Source: an uncultured Muribaculaceae bacterium (lineage in GTDB: Bacteria > Bacteroidota > Bacteroidia > Bacteroidales > Muribaculaceae). From it: DNA of 64,000 nucleotides. The stretch spans positions 16,238-80,237 of the forward strand of contig CAJTWH010000015.1 of the NCBI GenBank assembly GCA_910579995.1. The letters are read 5' to 3'. The notes under the pieces were generated by a model, which saw only the letters and a list, made by a program, of their open reading frames with translations, was not told the DNA's origin and searched no databases. Within the stretch, counting starts at the first letter, position 1. The number at the start of each line of letters is the position of its first letter. Position numbers and translations under genes: made by a program. Of this stretch, positions 41,675-50,093 are shown one piece after another.

Positions 41675-43867
41675 TTATTTATTTTTGATTGTCACAGTAT
41701 GAGTTCCGGCTCCAAGGCATTCTTTCCTGCCGGGCACGAACGCGCATGTGCCCTCAGGAACGGTTATCTGCGCCTTGACAGTATTCTTATTCCGACGCAG
41801 CGACACCTCAATCAAGCCAAACTGAGTGTCTACCGCAGCTTTGGCAGTTTTAAGGTCACCCATATCGGGATTGACAGCAAATGTCTTGAATCCGGGCGTC
41901 ACAGGCTCTATACCGCATACTTTCTGACTCAGCAGTGTCAACGGGCCACCGCTCCAAGCATGGTTGAGAGTTCCGCCGCCGAAGCCTTCCTCGCCAATAC
42001 CCCAGCCCTCGAAAAGTGTGGTGTAATCTTCGTAGGCAAGCATTTTGGCATAGCGGTCGCGCATACGTGCGAGCGCAAGATCCGAACGCCCCATCTTGAA
42101 CAAAGCCTCTAACACATATTTTTCCATATACGGGCTCGCATGTTTCTCCTCCACAAGCACTTCAATGAGCGCAGGATATTTATCTTCCGACGCAAGCCCC
42201 GACACCACCGCCATAGCCTGCGCGCGGTCGTCGGTAGCGCCTTTATACGACGGGGTGCGATAAGCGGTCCCATCCCAGAAGCGGCCGTCGAAAGCATTGC
42301 TTATCGAGTCCATTTTTGCCTGTATCATCCGGGCGTCGGCCTCCTTGCCGAGCAGCTGAGCAAATTCATTCTCGGCTTTCAAGGCAAGGAAATACCAGCA
42401 GTTGTCAAGGATATCGATGTCGATATCCTCGCCCCAGTCGCCCCATTCCCAGTCGCCGGCGCGGTGTACTACGAGGCCTTCGCCGTCGAGCTCCCAGACA
42501 TCATGAAGATACCGGAGCAGCGGCTCATAGATATCCGCCACAAACGAGCTGTCGGCGCTATAGAAATATTGGGTATAGAAACCATACCAGCCTACCGAGG
42601 CAAGCATCTGCAGCGGCAATTCACGGTTCCAGTTCACCGACGGTATCGGCGACGCTATCACGCCGCTGTCGCGCTGCCAGTTCATCAGCTCGTATATTCC
42701 TTTGCGTGCAAGCTGCCATGCCGAGGGCGAGAGAGCATAGAATGTCTCTCCGAGCTCATTGACCTCATCGCCCCACCATTGCGCCCGCTCGCGGTCGGGA
42801 CAATCCATATAATTGTCGCGCATGGTGATATAGAGCGTACGGGCCGAGCGCTTCCACAATTCGTTCAAGAACACGTCGTTGCACTCGAAAGAGCCTGTAA
42901 AATCAGTGTCATAGCCCGTCTCGCGGTATTTGAGGTCAATCACTTCCACGCCTTCCGGCACGATATAGTACATCTCATGGCCGTTGATCCAGCCGAGACT
43001 CTCATATTCCTGCACACCATCGCGGGTTATATATTCAGCCCTCATATTCGCAGCAGAGCCACCCATATAGTTATCGGTGAGCATGTCGATTTTCACACCT
43101 GCCGGCGACTTCACCTTGAGCCAAGGCGTCACCTGAGCGTTATAAGGCAACTTACAGATAATGGTATCGCCACTCTGCCGGCGGCTCACATAGTCGCGCA
43201 GACCGCTGTTTTTCCATTGGGGTATAGGGCGCTCTACAAGCCGTCCGAAGGGCGAGCGCGAAGCGTCGGCGATATATACCGCATTAGCCATCTTTCCCTT
43301 GTAGTCAGGCATATACCAACCGCTGCGCTCTCGGCGTGCGTCGTAGCGTATATTGCTCTCAGGCAGGCGGTAATTTGGGTGAGGCGCCTCTGTGTCGCCG
43401 TAAGCGTCGTAAGGCACACATTTCCATGATGTGTCAGATACAATCTCAAGCTCGGGCGACAAAGCCTCAAAGAACAAGCCGGCCGTGCCGCTGCTCACAT
43501 GCGAGAATCCGTTCTTGCCGAAATGCCAAACCAACAGTGCTATCGTATTCTCTCCTTTTTTAAGATAAGGAGCGATATCCACGCGGTCGAAATATGTTGC
43601 CTCGGGAGCCGGCCCACGTTTAAGACCACCCTCAAACACCACCGGCTCTCCATTTATCCACAGCCAATACTTACTGTCTACAGCAATATCAGCCATAAGT
43701 TCTGCCGGCAAATTGTCGGCATTTACTGTCGTGCGGTATATCAGCCAGCTGTTAGGCTTACTCTGGCAAGTTTCGCTGCCAATCCATACCGCTTTGCGCT
43801 CCCCTGCCCTGACTTGTACGGGCAGCAACAGGAGTAATGCGAGAATAATGTATGTGATGTTTTTCAT
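41675..43867 (-). CDS. GH78-family alpha-L-rhamnosidase-like enzyme
   Basis: 730 residues with a signal peptide (about residues 1-21). N-terminal beta-sandwich (AVWIGSETCQSKPNSWLIYRT, FDRVDIAPYLKKGENTIALL), a second beta domain, then an (alpha/alpha)6 barrel with the GH78 catalytic motif DNYMDCPDRERAQWWGD and later DNCWYFLAL and FEGWGIG. A C-terminal beta domain closes it. Such enzymes cut terminal rhamnose from plant glycans, for example rhamnogalacturonan or arabinogalactan caps. Probably periplasmic. Likely same transcript as the GH43-like gene. Confidence 0.88.
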   Translation of the reverse strand: MKNITYIILALLLLLPVQVRAGERKAVWIGSETCQSKPNSWLIYRTTVNADNLPAELMADIAVDSKYWLWINGEPVVFEGGLKRGPAPEATYFDRVDIAPYLKKGENTIALLVWHFGKNGFSHVSSGTAGLFFEALSPELEIVSDTSWKCVPYDAYGDTEAPHPNYRLPESNIRYDARRERSGWYMPDYKGKMANAVYIADASRSPFGRLVERPIPQWKNSGLRDYVSRRQSGDTIICKLPYNAQVTPWLKVKSPAGVKIDMLTDNYMGGSAANMRAEYITRDGVQEYESLGWINGHEMYYIVPEGVEVIDLKYRETGYDTDFTGSFECNDVFLNELWKRSARTLYITMRDNYMDCPDRERAQWWGDEVNELGETFYALSPSAWQLARKGIYELMNWQRDSGVIASPIPSVNWNRELPLQMLASVGWYGFYTQYFYSADSSFVADIYEPLLRYLHDVWELDGEGLVVHRAGDWEWGDWGEDIDIDILDNCWYFLALKAENEFAQLLGKEADARMIQAKMDSISNAFDGRFWDGTAYRTPSYKGATDDRAQAMAVVSGLASEDKYPALIEVLVEEKHASPYMEKYVLEALFKMGRSDLALARMRDRYAKMLAYEDYTTLFEGWGIGEEGFGGGTLNHAWSGGPLTLLSQKVCGIEPVTPGFKTFAVNPDMGDLKTAKAAVDTQFGLIEVSLRRNKNTVKAQITVPEGTCAFVPGRKECLGAGTHTVTIKNK

Positions 43868-43879
43868 GGTAGGTCAAGA

Positions 43880-45451
43880 TTAGAAAGGTGTTCCGTCGTC
43901 TCTGTTGGCGGCATTGTCTGCCGGGCCTCCGATTCCGAGGGCGGCAGCGTCGGCGGCTGCCTGCTCGGGGTTGGCCTGCGCGACGGCTGTATCGGCATTG
44001 TCGCTCGCCGAGATGGAGCCGTAGGTCTGCAAGGCGGCTTCGCTGCTGTTGTCCCAGTTCTCGAAGCGCACATACTCATGGCGGAAGAACATATCTACCG
44101 TATCAGTACTACCGCTACGGTGCTTAGCCACGATAAACTCGGCCTTACCCTTGATATTGTTGCCATCCTCATCGACCGACGCCTTGAGATAATATTCGGG
44201 GCGGTGGATGAAGCACACGATATCTGCGTCCTGCTCTATCGCTCCCGATTCACGGAGGTCGGACAGCTGCGGGCGCTTGTCTTTATTGCCGCGGTCTTCG
44301 AGCTTTCGGTTAAGCTGCGACAGCGCTATTACAGGGATATCGAGTTCCTTTGCCAACTGCTTGAGCGAGCGCGATATAGTAGAAACTTCCTGCTCGCGGC
44401 TGCCCAGCTTGATACCGGCCGTCATAAGCTGCAGGTAGTCAATCACAATCAGCTTTATGCCATGCTCGCGCACGAGTCGGCGCGCTTTGGTGCGGAGCTC
44501 CATCATCGACAGACCTGAAGTATCGTCGACATAAAGGGGCAAGCCGTTGAGCCGCTGTATGCGGTTGAGCAACTGATTCCATTCAAGGTCGCTCAAATGT
44601 CCGCTCTTGATCTTGTCGCCGGGAATCTCGCAGGCGTTAGAAATAAGACGGTTCACAAGCTGCTGGTTGCTCATCTCAAGCGAGAATACAGCCACCGGAT
44701 TATTCTGCATGGCGATATTCAGAGCCATCGACAGCACGAAGGCAGTCTTACCCATAGCCGGGCGGGCGGCGATGATAATGAGGTCGGAGTTCTGCCAGCC
44801 CGAGGTAAGTTTGTCGAGCCCCACAAAACCTGTGCTCAGACCGCTGATACCTGTCGACCGCTGTGCCGCTATCTGCATAAGGTCGATGGCGCGGGTGAGC
44901 AAGGGGTCGATCTGCGTTACATCTCGCTTGAGGTTGCGCTGTGATATCTCGAAAAGCTTGCCTTCAGCTTCCTGCAGAAGATCGTCGATATCGTTACTCT
45001 CGTCGAACGCACCGTTTTCTACATTCGAGGCAAACGCTATCAACTCGCGGGCAAGATACTTCTGAGCCACAATGCGGGCGTGATATTCGATATGCGCCGC
45101 CGAGGCCACATTCACAGTCAACGACGCCACAAAACCGGCACCACCCACTTTCTCAAGCTCGCCGTCGTTGCGCAGACGGTTTGTCACCGTTATCATATCG
45201 ATAGGCTCTTCGGCAAGACCGAGCGATTGTATGGCCCGATATATCGTGGCATGACGCGGCTCATAGAAACTTTCTACCTTAAGTATGTCGCACACAAGCG
45301 AGAAAGCGTCTTTTTCAAGCATGAGCGCGCCAAGCACGGCAGCCTCAATCTCAACTGCACGCGGCACAAGGCGCCCGGCAATCTCGGGCGGCAATGCTGC
45401 CGTAGCGCCGGGACGACGGTTCTGACGGAATGTTGCTGTTAGCTCTGTCAT
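43880..45451 (-). CDS. dnaB: Replicative DNA helicase DnaB
   Basis: 523 residues. N-terminal DnaB domain (PRAVEIEAAVLGALMLEKDAF), the linker, and a RecA-like motor with Walker A ARPAMGKTAFVLS, Walker B LIVIDYLQLM and the arginine region HRSGSTDTVDMFF. Unwinds DNA at the replication fork. The C-terminal 40 residues are an Ala-rich tail. Starts within the stop of the OmpA-like gene (four-base overlap), so it is the last gene of a five-gene operon with rimM and DUF4290. Confidence 0.97.
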   Translation of the reverse strand: MTELTATFRQNRRPGATAALPPEIAGRLVPRAVEIEAAVLGALMLEKDAFSLVCDILKVESFYEPRHATIYRAIQSLGLAEEPIDMITVTNRLRNDGELEKVGGAGFVASLTVNVASAAHIEYHARIVAQKYLARELIAFASNVENGAFDESNDIDDLLQEAEGKLFEISQRNLKRDVTQIDPLLTRAIDLMQIAAQRSTGISGLSTGFVGLDKLTSGWQNSDLIIIAARPAMGKTAFVLSMALNIAMQNNPVAVFSLEMSNQQLVNRLISNACEIPGDKIKSGHLSDLEWNQLLNRIQRLNGLPLYVDDTSGLSMMELRTKARRLVREHGIKLIVIDYLQLMTAGIKLGSREQEVSTISRSLKQLAKELDIPVIALSQLNRKLEDRGNKDKRPQLSDLRESGAIEQDADIVCFIHRPEYYLKASVDEDGNNIKGKAEFIVAKHRSGSTDTVDMFFRHEYVRFENWDNSSEAALQTYGSISASDNADTAVAQANPEQAAADAAALGIGGPADNAANRDDGTPF

Positions 45452-46071
45452 TTTTTCTTGCGGGCTTTATCTATGAAATCTTTTGTCGGTACGAAATAAA
45501 TCTCCACACGGCGGTTTTTTTCACGGTTGGCCACACCGGTGTTGGGCGCCACCGGCTCGTCATAGCCAAGGCCGTAGGGTATCACCGGGCTCTCGCCTCC
45601 GAGCGCATGAGCGAAATACTCGTCGATGGCATTTACTCGGTCGGCTGTTATACGCTCGGCATATATCTCATCGCCGGTATCATCGGAATGGACTGCCATC
45701 ACCACCTTATATTTGTCATCGCGCTTGATATACGGCACAAGCTTTGCAAGAATCTGCTTGCCCCCATCCTTTAAAGATGTCGAGTTGGCCCCAAAAAGAC
45801 TGCGGCACGGTATAGTCACCATAGTGACCTCACCTTTGCGCACACCCTGAGCCTCGAATCCGGCTTGTTTGAGAGTGCGGGTAAGCAGTCCCATCGCGTT
45901 GGCGACAGCTTCACTATGCTTGGGGTTAACCTCGGGGGTTGCTATATTCTGCTCTATATTTACCGAATACGGATCTTCAGCCGGTTCTGCGGCAAAAACC
46001 GCCACCGACAGAATCATACCCAACGCGGCAATCAGAGGCCGCGACACTGCCATGATACTTCTTTTCATCAC
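45448..46071 (-). CDS. OmpA-family envelope protein
   Basis: 207 residues with an N-terminal signal (about residues 10-28). The C-terminal OmpA-like peptidoglycan-binding domain is recognisable: KQILAKLVPYIKRDDKYKVVMAVHSDDTG, then ITADRVNAIDEYFAHAL and NREKNRRVEIYFVP with the conserved NRRVE. Middle segment EVTMVTIPCRSLFGANSTSLK is typical. No barrel. Overlaps its two neighbours by four bases each, so it is coupled to dnaB and to the acidic protein. Confidence 0.85.
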   Translation of the reverse strand: MMKRSIMAVSRPLIAALGMILSVAVFAAEPAEDPYSVNIEQNIATPEVNPKHSEAVANAMGLLTRTLKQAGFEAQGVRKGEVTMVTIPCRSLFGANSTSLKDGGKQILAKLVPYIKRDDKYKVVMAVHSDDTGDEIYAERITADRVNAIDEYFAHALGGESPVIPYGLGYDEPVAPNTGVANREKNRRVEIYFVPTKDFIDKARKKK

Positions 46072-46364
46072 AGCAGGGATTCTTGGTATCCGTATTCAGC
46101 TTTTACCATAGCCTCGATTTCTTCTTCACTGAAGTCTACAGCTGCACGATGACGGCGGAGCTGTTTCGATATATAAGCCACTATCTCTGCCATATCTGGC
46201 TCATCGTCGTCCTCATCGTCCATATTGATGTCGAGGTCTCCGTTTTCTTCGTAGAATGAATATATCAGGTCGAGAATCTCAAATACAGCTTCTTCATTAC
46301 GCCTGTCGGCCGCGAGGGTGGCAATCATGGCCTCTATGGCCTCATTTTCATCGTATTCTTTCAT
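46068..46364 (-). CDS. Small acidic protein, unknown function
   Basis: 98 residues, strongly acidic (DINMDDEDDDEPDMAEI), helical at both ends (EAIEAMIATLAADRRN; SEEEIEAMVKAEYGY). Overlaps rimM and the OmpA-like gene by four bases each, so translation is coupled and the gene is likely real. No motif indicating function. Confidence 0.6.
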   Translation of the reverse strand: MKEYDENEAIEAMIATLAADRRNEEAVFEILDLIYSFYEENGDLDINMDDEDDDEPDMAEIVAYISKQLRRHRAAVDFSEEEIEAMVKAEYGYQESLL

Positions 46365-46894
46365 GTTTTTGAGGAGTTTAGGTCAACAAGTCCTGCGGGC
46401 AGGTCCATGTCGATTATTTGATTTTCAACGTCGATATCGGCAATCAGCTCTTCGCTCGCCGGCACATATATTTCGTTTCCGGCCGGAGTCTGCACTACAA
46501 AGAGAGGGTTGTGCTCCGTCGGCTCTATATAGTCTTTTATAGTGCCTATGGGCGCACCAGAGTCTTTGAGTTCAAATCCTTTCAGGTCTTCAAGATAGAT
46601 CCTGTCGTCATCATCTTCAAGATCTGCAGGGTCGCACTCCATCAGCAGCGGTTTGTTGGCAAGCATCGACGCTTCATTTTCATTATTTATACCCTTGAGG
46701 GTAAGCAGATATCCCGCACCTTTATAGCGCACTCCCGCGACTCTGAAAGGCACGTCAAGACCATCGATTTCGGCAAACACAAAATCATCAGCCTCGATTT
46801 CAATGCCGTCTACATCTATCATGGCCGAGATTTCACCCTTAATGCCGTGGGGCTTGCCGAATTCGCCTACCTCAAGCAACTGCAGTCCGGTCAT
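46361..46894 (-). CDS. rimM: Ribosome maturation factor RimM
   Basis: 177 residues. N-terminal VGEFGKPHGIKGEISA is the RimM start signature; the PRC-barrel half has LEDLKGFELKDSGAPIGTIKDYIEPTEHNPLFVV and the closing IDMDLPAGLVDLN. It assists 30S head assembly and 16S rRNA processing. Overlaps its upstream and downstream neighbours by four bases. Confidence 0.95.
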   Translation of the reverse strand: MTGLQLLEVGEFGKPHGIKGEISAMIDVDGIEIEADDFVFAEIDGLDVPFRVAGVRYKGAGYLLTLKGINNENEASMLANKPLLMECDPADLEDDDDRIYLEDLKGFELKDSGAPIGTIKDYIEPTEHNPLFVVQTPAGNEIYVPASEELIADIDVENQIIDMDLPAGLVDLNSSKT

Positions 46895-47481
46895 TTCTTT
46901 TTCTTCTTACGGCCCGAGGGAGTCGGAGCTTGTTTGAATTCGTGAAGATATATCCGCTCAGGGTCTGCGTCAATCGCACCATGACTCATAGCACGTAAGT
47001 CGTTGAGCACACGGCGGTCATCCACGCCCTCAGGATTGGCGGCCATAAGGGTTTTCTTCATCTGGTTGGCGACGAGTGTAATCAGGGCATTGCGCTCGTC
47101 GCCGTCTTCCATTGATACTGCTGTTTCGATAAGGCGCGGTATCAAGCGGCCGTAATGACGATAGGGAAACGAGCCGGGACGCTCTGCCGGCACCGGCTCG
47201 GGCATATCGCCGAACACCCGACGGTCAACAATCTCATAGGGATAGTCTACATCAAGCGTGAAATCGCTCATTATAGCCAGATGGTCCCACAGTTTGCGGC
47301 GGTATTCTTCGATATCTCCGCTGGCCGGGAAAAGCGTCATCATTGCGTCGATTATCGTGGTGGCGCAGATGTTTCGCTCCTCGCGGTCTTCTATGGTGGT
47401 GCAGTAGTCCACCATATTCTGTATGTTGCGCCCGTATTCGGGCAAAACGAGTTTCTTCAGTCGGTTGTTATATGTGAGCAT
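46891..47481 (-). CDS. DUF4290 family protein
   Basis: 196 residues. Starts LTYNNRLKKLVLPEYGRNIQNMVDYC and has REERNICATTIIDAMM and YPYEIVDRRVF, as in the Bacteroidetes-restricted DUF4290 family. Function unknown; usually found next to rimM and murA. Here rimM follows directly and no murA is nearby. A Lys-rich tail ends the protein. First gene of the operon, 24 bases after its promoter box. Confidence 0.85.
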   Translation of the reverse strand: MLTYNNRLKKLVLPEYGRNIQNMVDYCTTIEDREERNICATTIIDAMMTLFPASGDIEEYRRKLWDHLAIMSDFTLDVDYPYEIVDRRVFGDMPEPVPAERPGSFPYRHYGRLIPRLIETAVSMEDGDERNALITLVANQMKKTLMAANPEGVDDRRVLNDLRAMSHGAIDADPERIYLHEFKQAPTPSGRKKKKK

Positions 47482-47505
47482 ATATTTCTGTAGTTTTTAA
47501 GACCC

Positions 47506-47536
47506 CAAAGTTACTCAAAAATTCGCAAACCGCAAA
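47506..47536 (-). promoter_or_regulatory. Promoter of the DUF4290-rimM-dnaB operon
   Basis: Minus-strand TTTG (47536-47533) and TAACTTTG (47513-47506) are 19 bases apart; the ATG at 47481 is 25 bases from the -7 box. Confidence 0.75.
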
Positions 47537-47572
47537 GTCTTGAAAACTTACAGCCCCAAATATAGTGTCAGT

Positions 47573-49843
47573 TCACCACTTGTGGTCTTTCGGGAAATCT
47601 TTACCGCTCCAAGCCTTGCGCGAGGTCCAATCCTGTGCCGAATCGCTCCAGAACGGATGTGTACTCGGCAGTCCGAGAGGCAGAAAAGCAAGAGAGGTCA
47701 TATAGAGCGAACCATTGTTGGTATACCAGTCGGCCACTCCCGGCTGGCGTCCGGTAAAGCCGATAGTCAGATAGCCGCCGTCGTTGAAATTCTCTTTGCC
47801 GTCATACATATTGTGCATTACAGCTGTCAGGGCTGCGCGCACTTGCCCCGGAGTGAGGCCGGCAGGCAGTTTGTCGTACCACGCCATCAAAGCAAGCGGC
47901 TGCATGGTGGCCATGCGGTAAGGTATCGACCGCCCGAATACGGGGAATGTGCCTTCGGGAGAAATGAAGCGTTCTAGGACTATGCTGTATTTCTGCGCAC
48001 GCTTAAGGGCCTGACTGTGATATTTGCCATAGTTTATGCGTGTACGTTTACCGCTGTCGCGCATGGCGGCAAGAGTCTCGAGATACATCGGGTGGAACAC
48101 GTAGCTGCTGTAGTAGTCAAAGGCAAAATCAGGGCCGTCGGCATACCAGCCGTCGCCGGTATACCATTCCTCGGTCTTGCGGATGGCTGAGTTGACACGA
48201 TAGATATCAGCGTCGGCCCCGGCCTTGGCAAGAAGACTCTCTATTGTAGATGAGAACAGAAGCCAATTGGTATAAGGCGGGTCAACCACGCGGAGCCCCT
48301 TGAATGATTCTATATAGCGTTGCTTTGTTGTTTCGTCAAGAGGCACCCAGAGAGTGTCGTAGGCGCGGAGGAATGATTCTGCGATATAAGCGGCGTCGAC
48401 AAGCGCCTGCCCCTCGCCACGCCACAGCAGGTAATCGGGGCTTTCGGGGTCAACGGCATTGCGGTAGCTTGCCAGAGCCCACTCGCGGAGCTGTCGGCGC
48501 AGGGCGCCTTCTTCGGTATCATCATCAGGCAAAGCGAGCCACGGCGCGATTCCGGCCATAAGTCGGCCGAAAGCCTCCATGTATGTCACGCGCTTGTCAC
48601 GGCCGTCCCATGTAGGGCTTACCTCCACTTCCATGTTGGCCTGCAGTTTGCCCTCTGCCATATTCTTAAGCACGGGGGCTGCCATCTTATATGCAAGGTC
48701 AACCCAATATTTGCGGTCGGCATTGCTGTCTTTTTCAAGATAGCGCACATATTCGCATGCGGCAAGGAGGAAAGCGCCCACGCCGAAGTTTGATGTCGAC
48801 TTCACATCCACCACCTGCCCGGGAATAGCTTTCTCGCCGATTGGCTGCACATAACCAATCGAGCCGTCTTTCTGCAGTGCTATAGTCGACAGATATTTCC
48901 AGCCTTTCTTGGCTGCGTCGAGATATTTTTCATCTTTAAGATAGCCGTTGTTTATGCCCCAGAGCAAGCCGTAGGTAAAGAATGCCGTACCGCTCGTCTC
49001 ATAGCCGGGAGCATGGTCGGGGTCGGCCATTGAGCGTGTCCAGTGGCCTTCGGGCTGTTGAAGGGCTACTACAGCGTCGGCCATCTTCACATATTTGTCT
49101 TCAAAGAATTTACGGTGTTTATAGTCGGCAGGAAGATCTTTGAGCACTTTGGCAAGGCCGGCAAGCACCCAACCGTCGCCGCGGGCCCAAAAATCTTTCT
49201 TGCCGTTTACGCTCTTATGCTTGGGATACACATATTTTGCGTCGCGGTAATAGAGTCCTTCTTCGGCGTCATACATTATGCTGTCGCTCACGCACAGATA
49301 CTCATAGAGCTTATCAAGATACTTTCCGTTACCGGTGATATTGTAGAGCTTTGTCATCACAGGCATTACCATATAGAGGCCGTCGCTCCACCACCAATAA
49401 TCGTTGGCCGGAGTCGACATCTCATATTCCATCACCTCGCGCGCACGGCGGATACGTCTGTCGTCAGGCAATATGTTATATAGGTCGGCATATACCTGAA
49501 AGCATATCTGCCAGTCGCCGAAGAGCACATGCTCATCTGTCTCGCCGTAGTTATATTTCCATTTGCTGCGGTCGTTGCTCTTTGCACCTTTCCATTGATT
49601 ATGCTCTGCCCATGCCTGAGAGTAATCCCGCCAAGCGTCGTTGCCGGTCAGAAAATACGCTTCCATATTTCCGGTATGGTAAGCGGCGTTGTCCCAGAAT
49701 GCACGTGTCTCGGGTTTATGCTCCGACTGCCAGTGATTGTTCACTTTGCTTATCATATCGCGGACAGCCTTGGATTCTTTGGTAGAAGCTATTAGAGGCA
49801 TTACAATGACGAGCATAAGTATGCTCAGCAAGGTCTTTTTCAT
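47573..49843 (-). CDS. GH105-DUF2264 (GH154-like) fusion enzyme
   Basis: 756 residues. Signal peptide about residues 1-19. The first half (to about residue 370) is a GH105-type barrel for unsaturated uronyl residues (WWWSDGLYMVMPVMTKLY, FWARGDGWVLAGLAKVL, HWTRSMADPDHAPGYETSGTAFF). The second half (about 385-750) matches DUF2264 (TYMEAFGRLMAGIAPWL, GQALVDAAYIAESFLRA, NWLLFSSTIESLL, GGYLTIGF), the family I associate with GH154 beta-glucuronidases. It could remove both saturated and unsaturated uronates. Two catalytic modules in one protein, next to rhamnosidase and GH43-like genes. Confidence 0.82.
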   Translation of the reverse strand: MKKTLLSILMLVIVMPLIASTKESKAVRDMISKVNNHWQSEHKPETRAFWDNAAYHTGNMEAYFLTGNDAWRDYSQAWAEHNQWKGAKSNDRSKWKYNYGETDEHVLFGDWQICFQVYADLYNILPDDRRIRRAREVMEYEMSTPANDYWWWSDGLYMVMPVMTKLYNITGNGKYLDKLYEYLCVSDSIMYDAEEGLYYRDAKYVYPKHKSVNGKKDFWARGDGWVLAGLAKVLKDLPADYKHRKFFEDKYVKMADAVVALQQPEGHWTRSMADPDHAPGYETSGTAFFTYGLLWGINNGYLKDEKYLDAAKKGWKYLSTIALQKDGSIGYVQPIGEKAIPGQVVDVKSTSNFGVGAFLLAACEYVRYLEKDSNADRKYWVDLAYKMAAPVLKNMAEGKLQANMEVEVSPTWDGRDKRVTYMEAFGRLMAGIAPWLALPDDDTEEGALRRQLREWALASYRNAVDPESPDYLLWRGEGQALVDAAYIAESFLRAYDTLWVPLDETTKQRYIESFKGLRVVDPPYTNWLLFSSTIESLLAKAGADADIYRVNSAIRKTEEWYTGDGWYADGPDFAFDYYSSYVFHPMYLETLAAMRDSGKRTRINYGKYHSQALKRAQKYSIVLERFISPEGTFPVFGRSIPYRMATMQPLALMAWYDKLPAGLTPGQVRAALTAVMHNMYDGKENFNDGGYLTIGFTGRQPGVADWYTNNGSLYMTSLAFLPLGLPSTHPFWSDSAQDWTSRKAWSGKDFPKDHKW

Positions 49844-49928
49844 GGTATCTCTATGATGATTTATTAATGTTTACAAAATTACAAATTTTTCTCCAAAATA
49901 AAAAAAGTTTAAAAAAGTTGCCGAAAAA

Positions 49929-49960
49929 TTTGCACAGTTCAAATTTTAGGCGTAACTTTG
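49929..49960 (+). promoter_or_regulatory. Promoter of tRNA-His
   Basis: TTTG at 49929-49932 and TAACTTTG at 49953-49960 with 20 bases between; it precedes the tRNA by about 15 bases. Confidence 0.85.
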
Positions 49961-49975
49961 CACCGCAAAACAGAT

Positions 49976-50050
49976 GGTGCCCATAGTTCAGTTGGTTAGA
50001 ACGTCGGATTGTGGTTCCGAAGGTCGTGGGTTCGAATCCCACTGGGCACC
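49976..50050 (+). tRNA. tRNA-His (anticodon GTG)
   Basis: Acceptor GTGCCCA (49977-49983) pairs with TGGGCAC (50043-50049). G at 49976 faces C at 50050, giving the extra G-1:C73 pair special to tRNA-His. The anticodon stem TCGGA/TCCGA surrounds a TTGTGGT loop with anticodon GTG at 50011-50013. The T-arm is GTGGGTTCGAATCCCAC. CCA is not encoded. Confidence 0.97.
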
Positions 50051-50052
50051 CT

Positions 50053-50083
50053 AAGCGGATTGATTCTTTCAGTCCGCTTTTTT
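50053..50083 (+). terminator. Terminator after tRNA-His
   Basis: AAGCGGA (50053-50059) pairs with TCCGCTT (50073-50079), followed by a T-run (50078-50083). It lies between the tRNA and the glycosyltransferase start at 50094. Confidence 0.75.
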
Positions 50084-50093
50084 ATTCTATATC

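Noticed and set aside
42140..43429. 429-residue plus-strand frame opposite the GH78-like gene
   Set aside because: His/Arg/Ile-rich translation without family features; the minus strand carries the GH78 catalytic motif.
49851..50042. Minus-strand frame across tRNA-His
   Set aside because: It covers a complete tRNA with all stems and its promoter.
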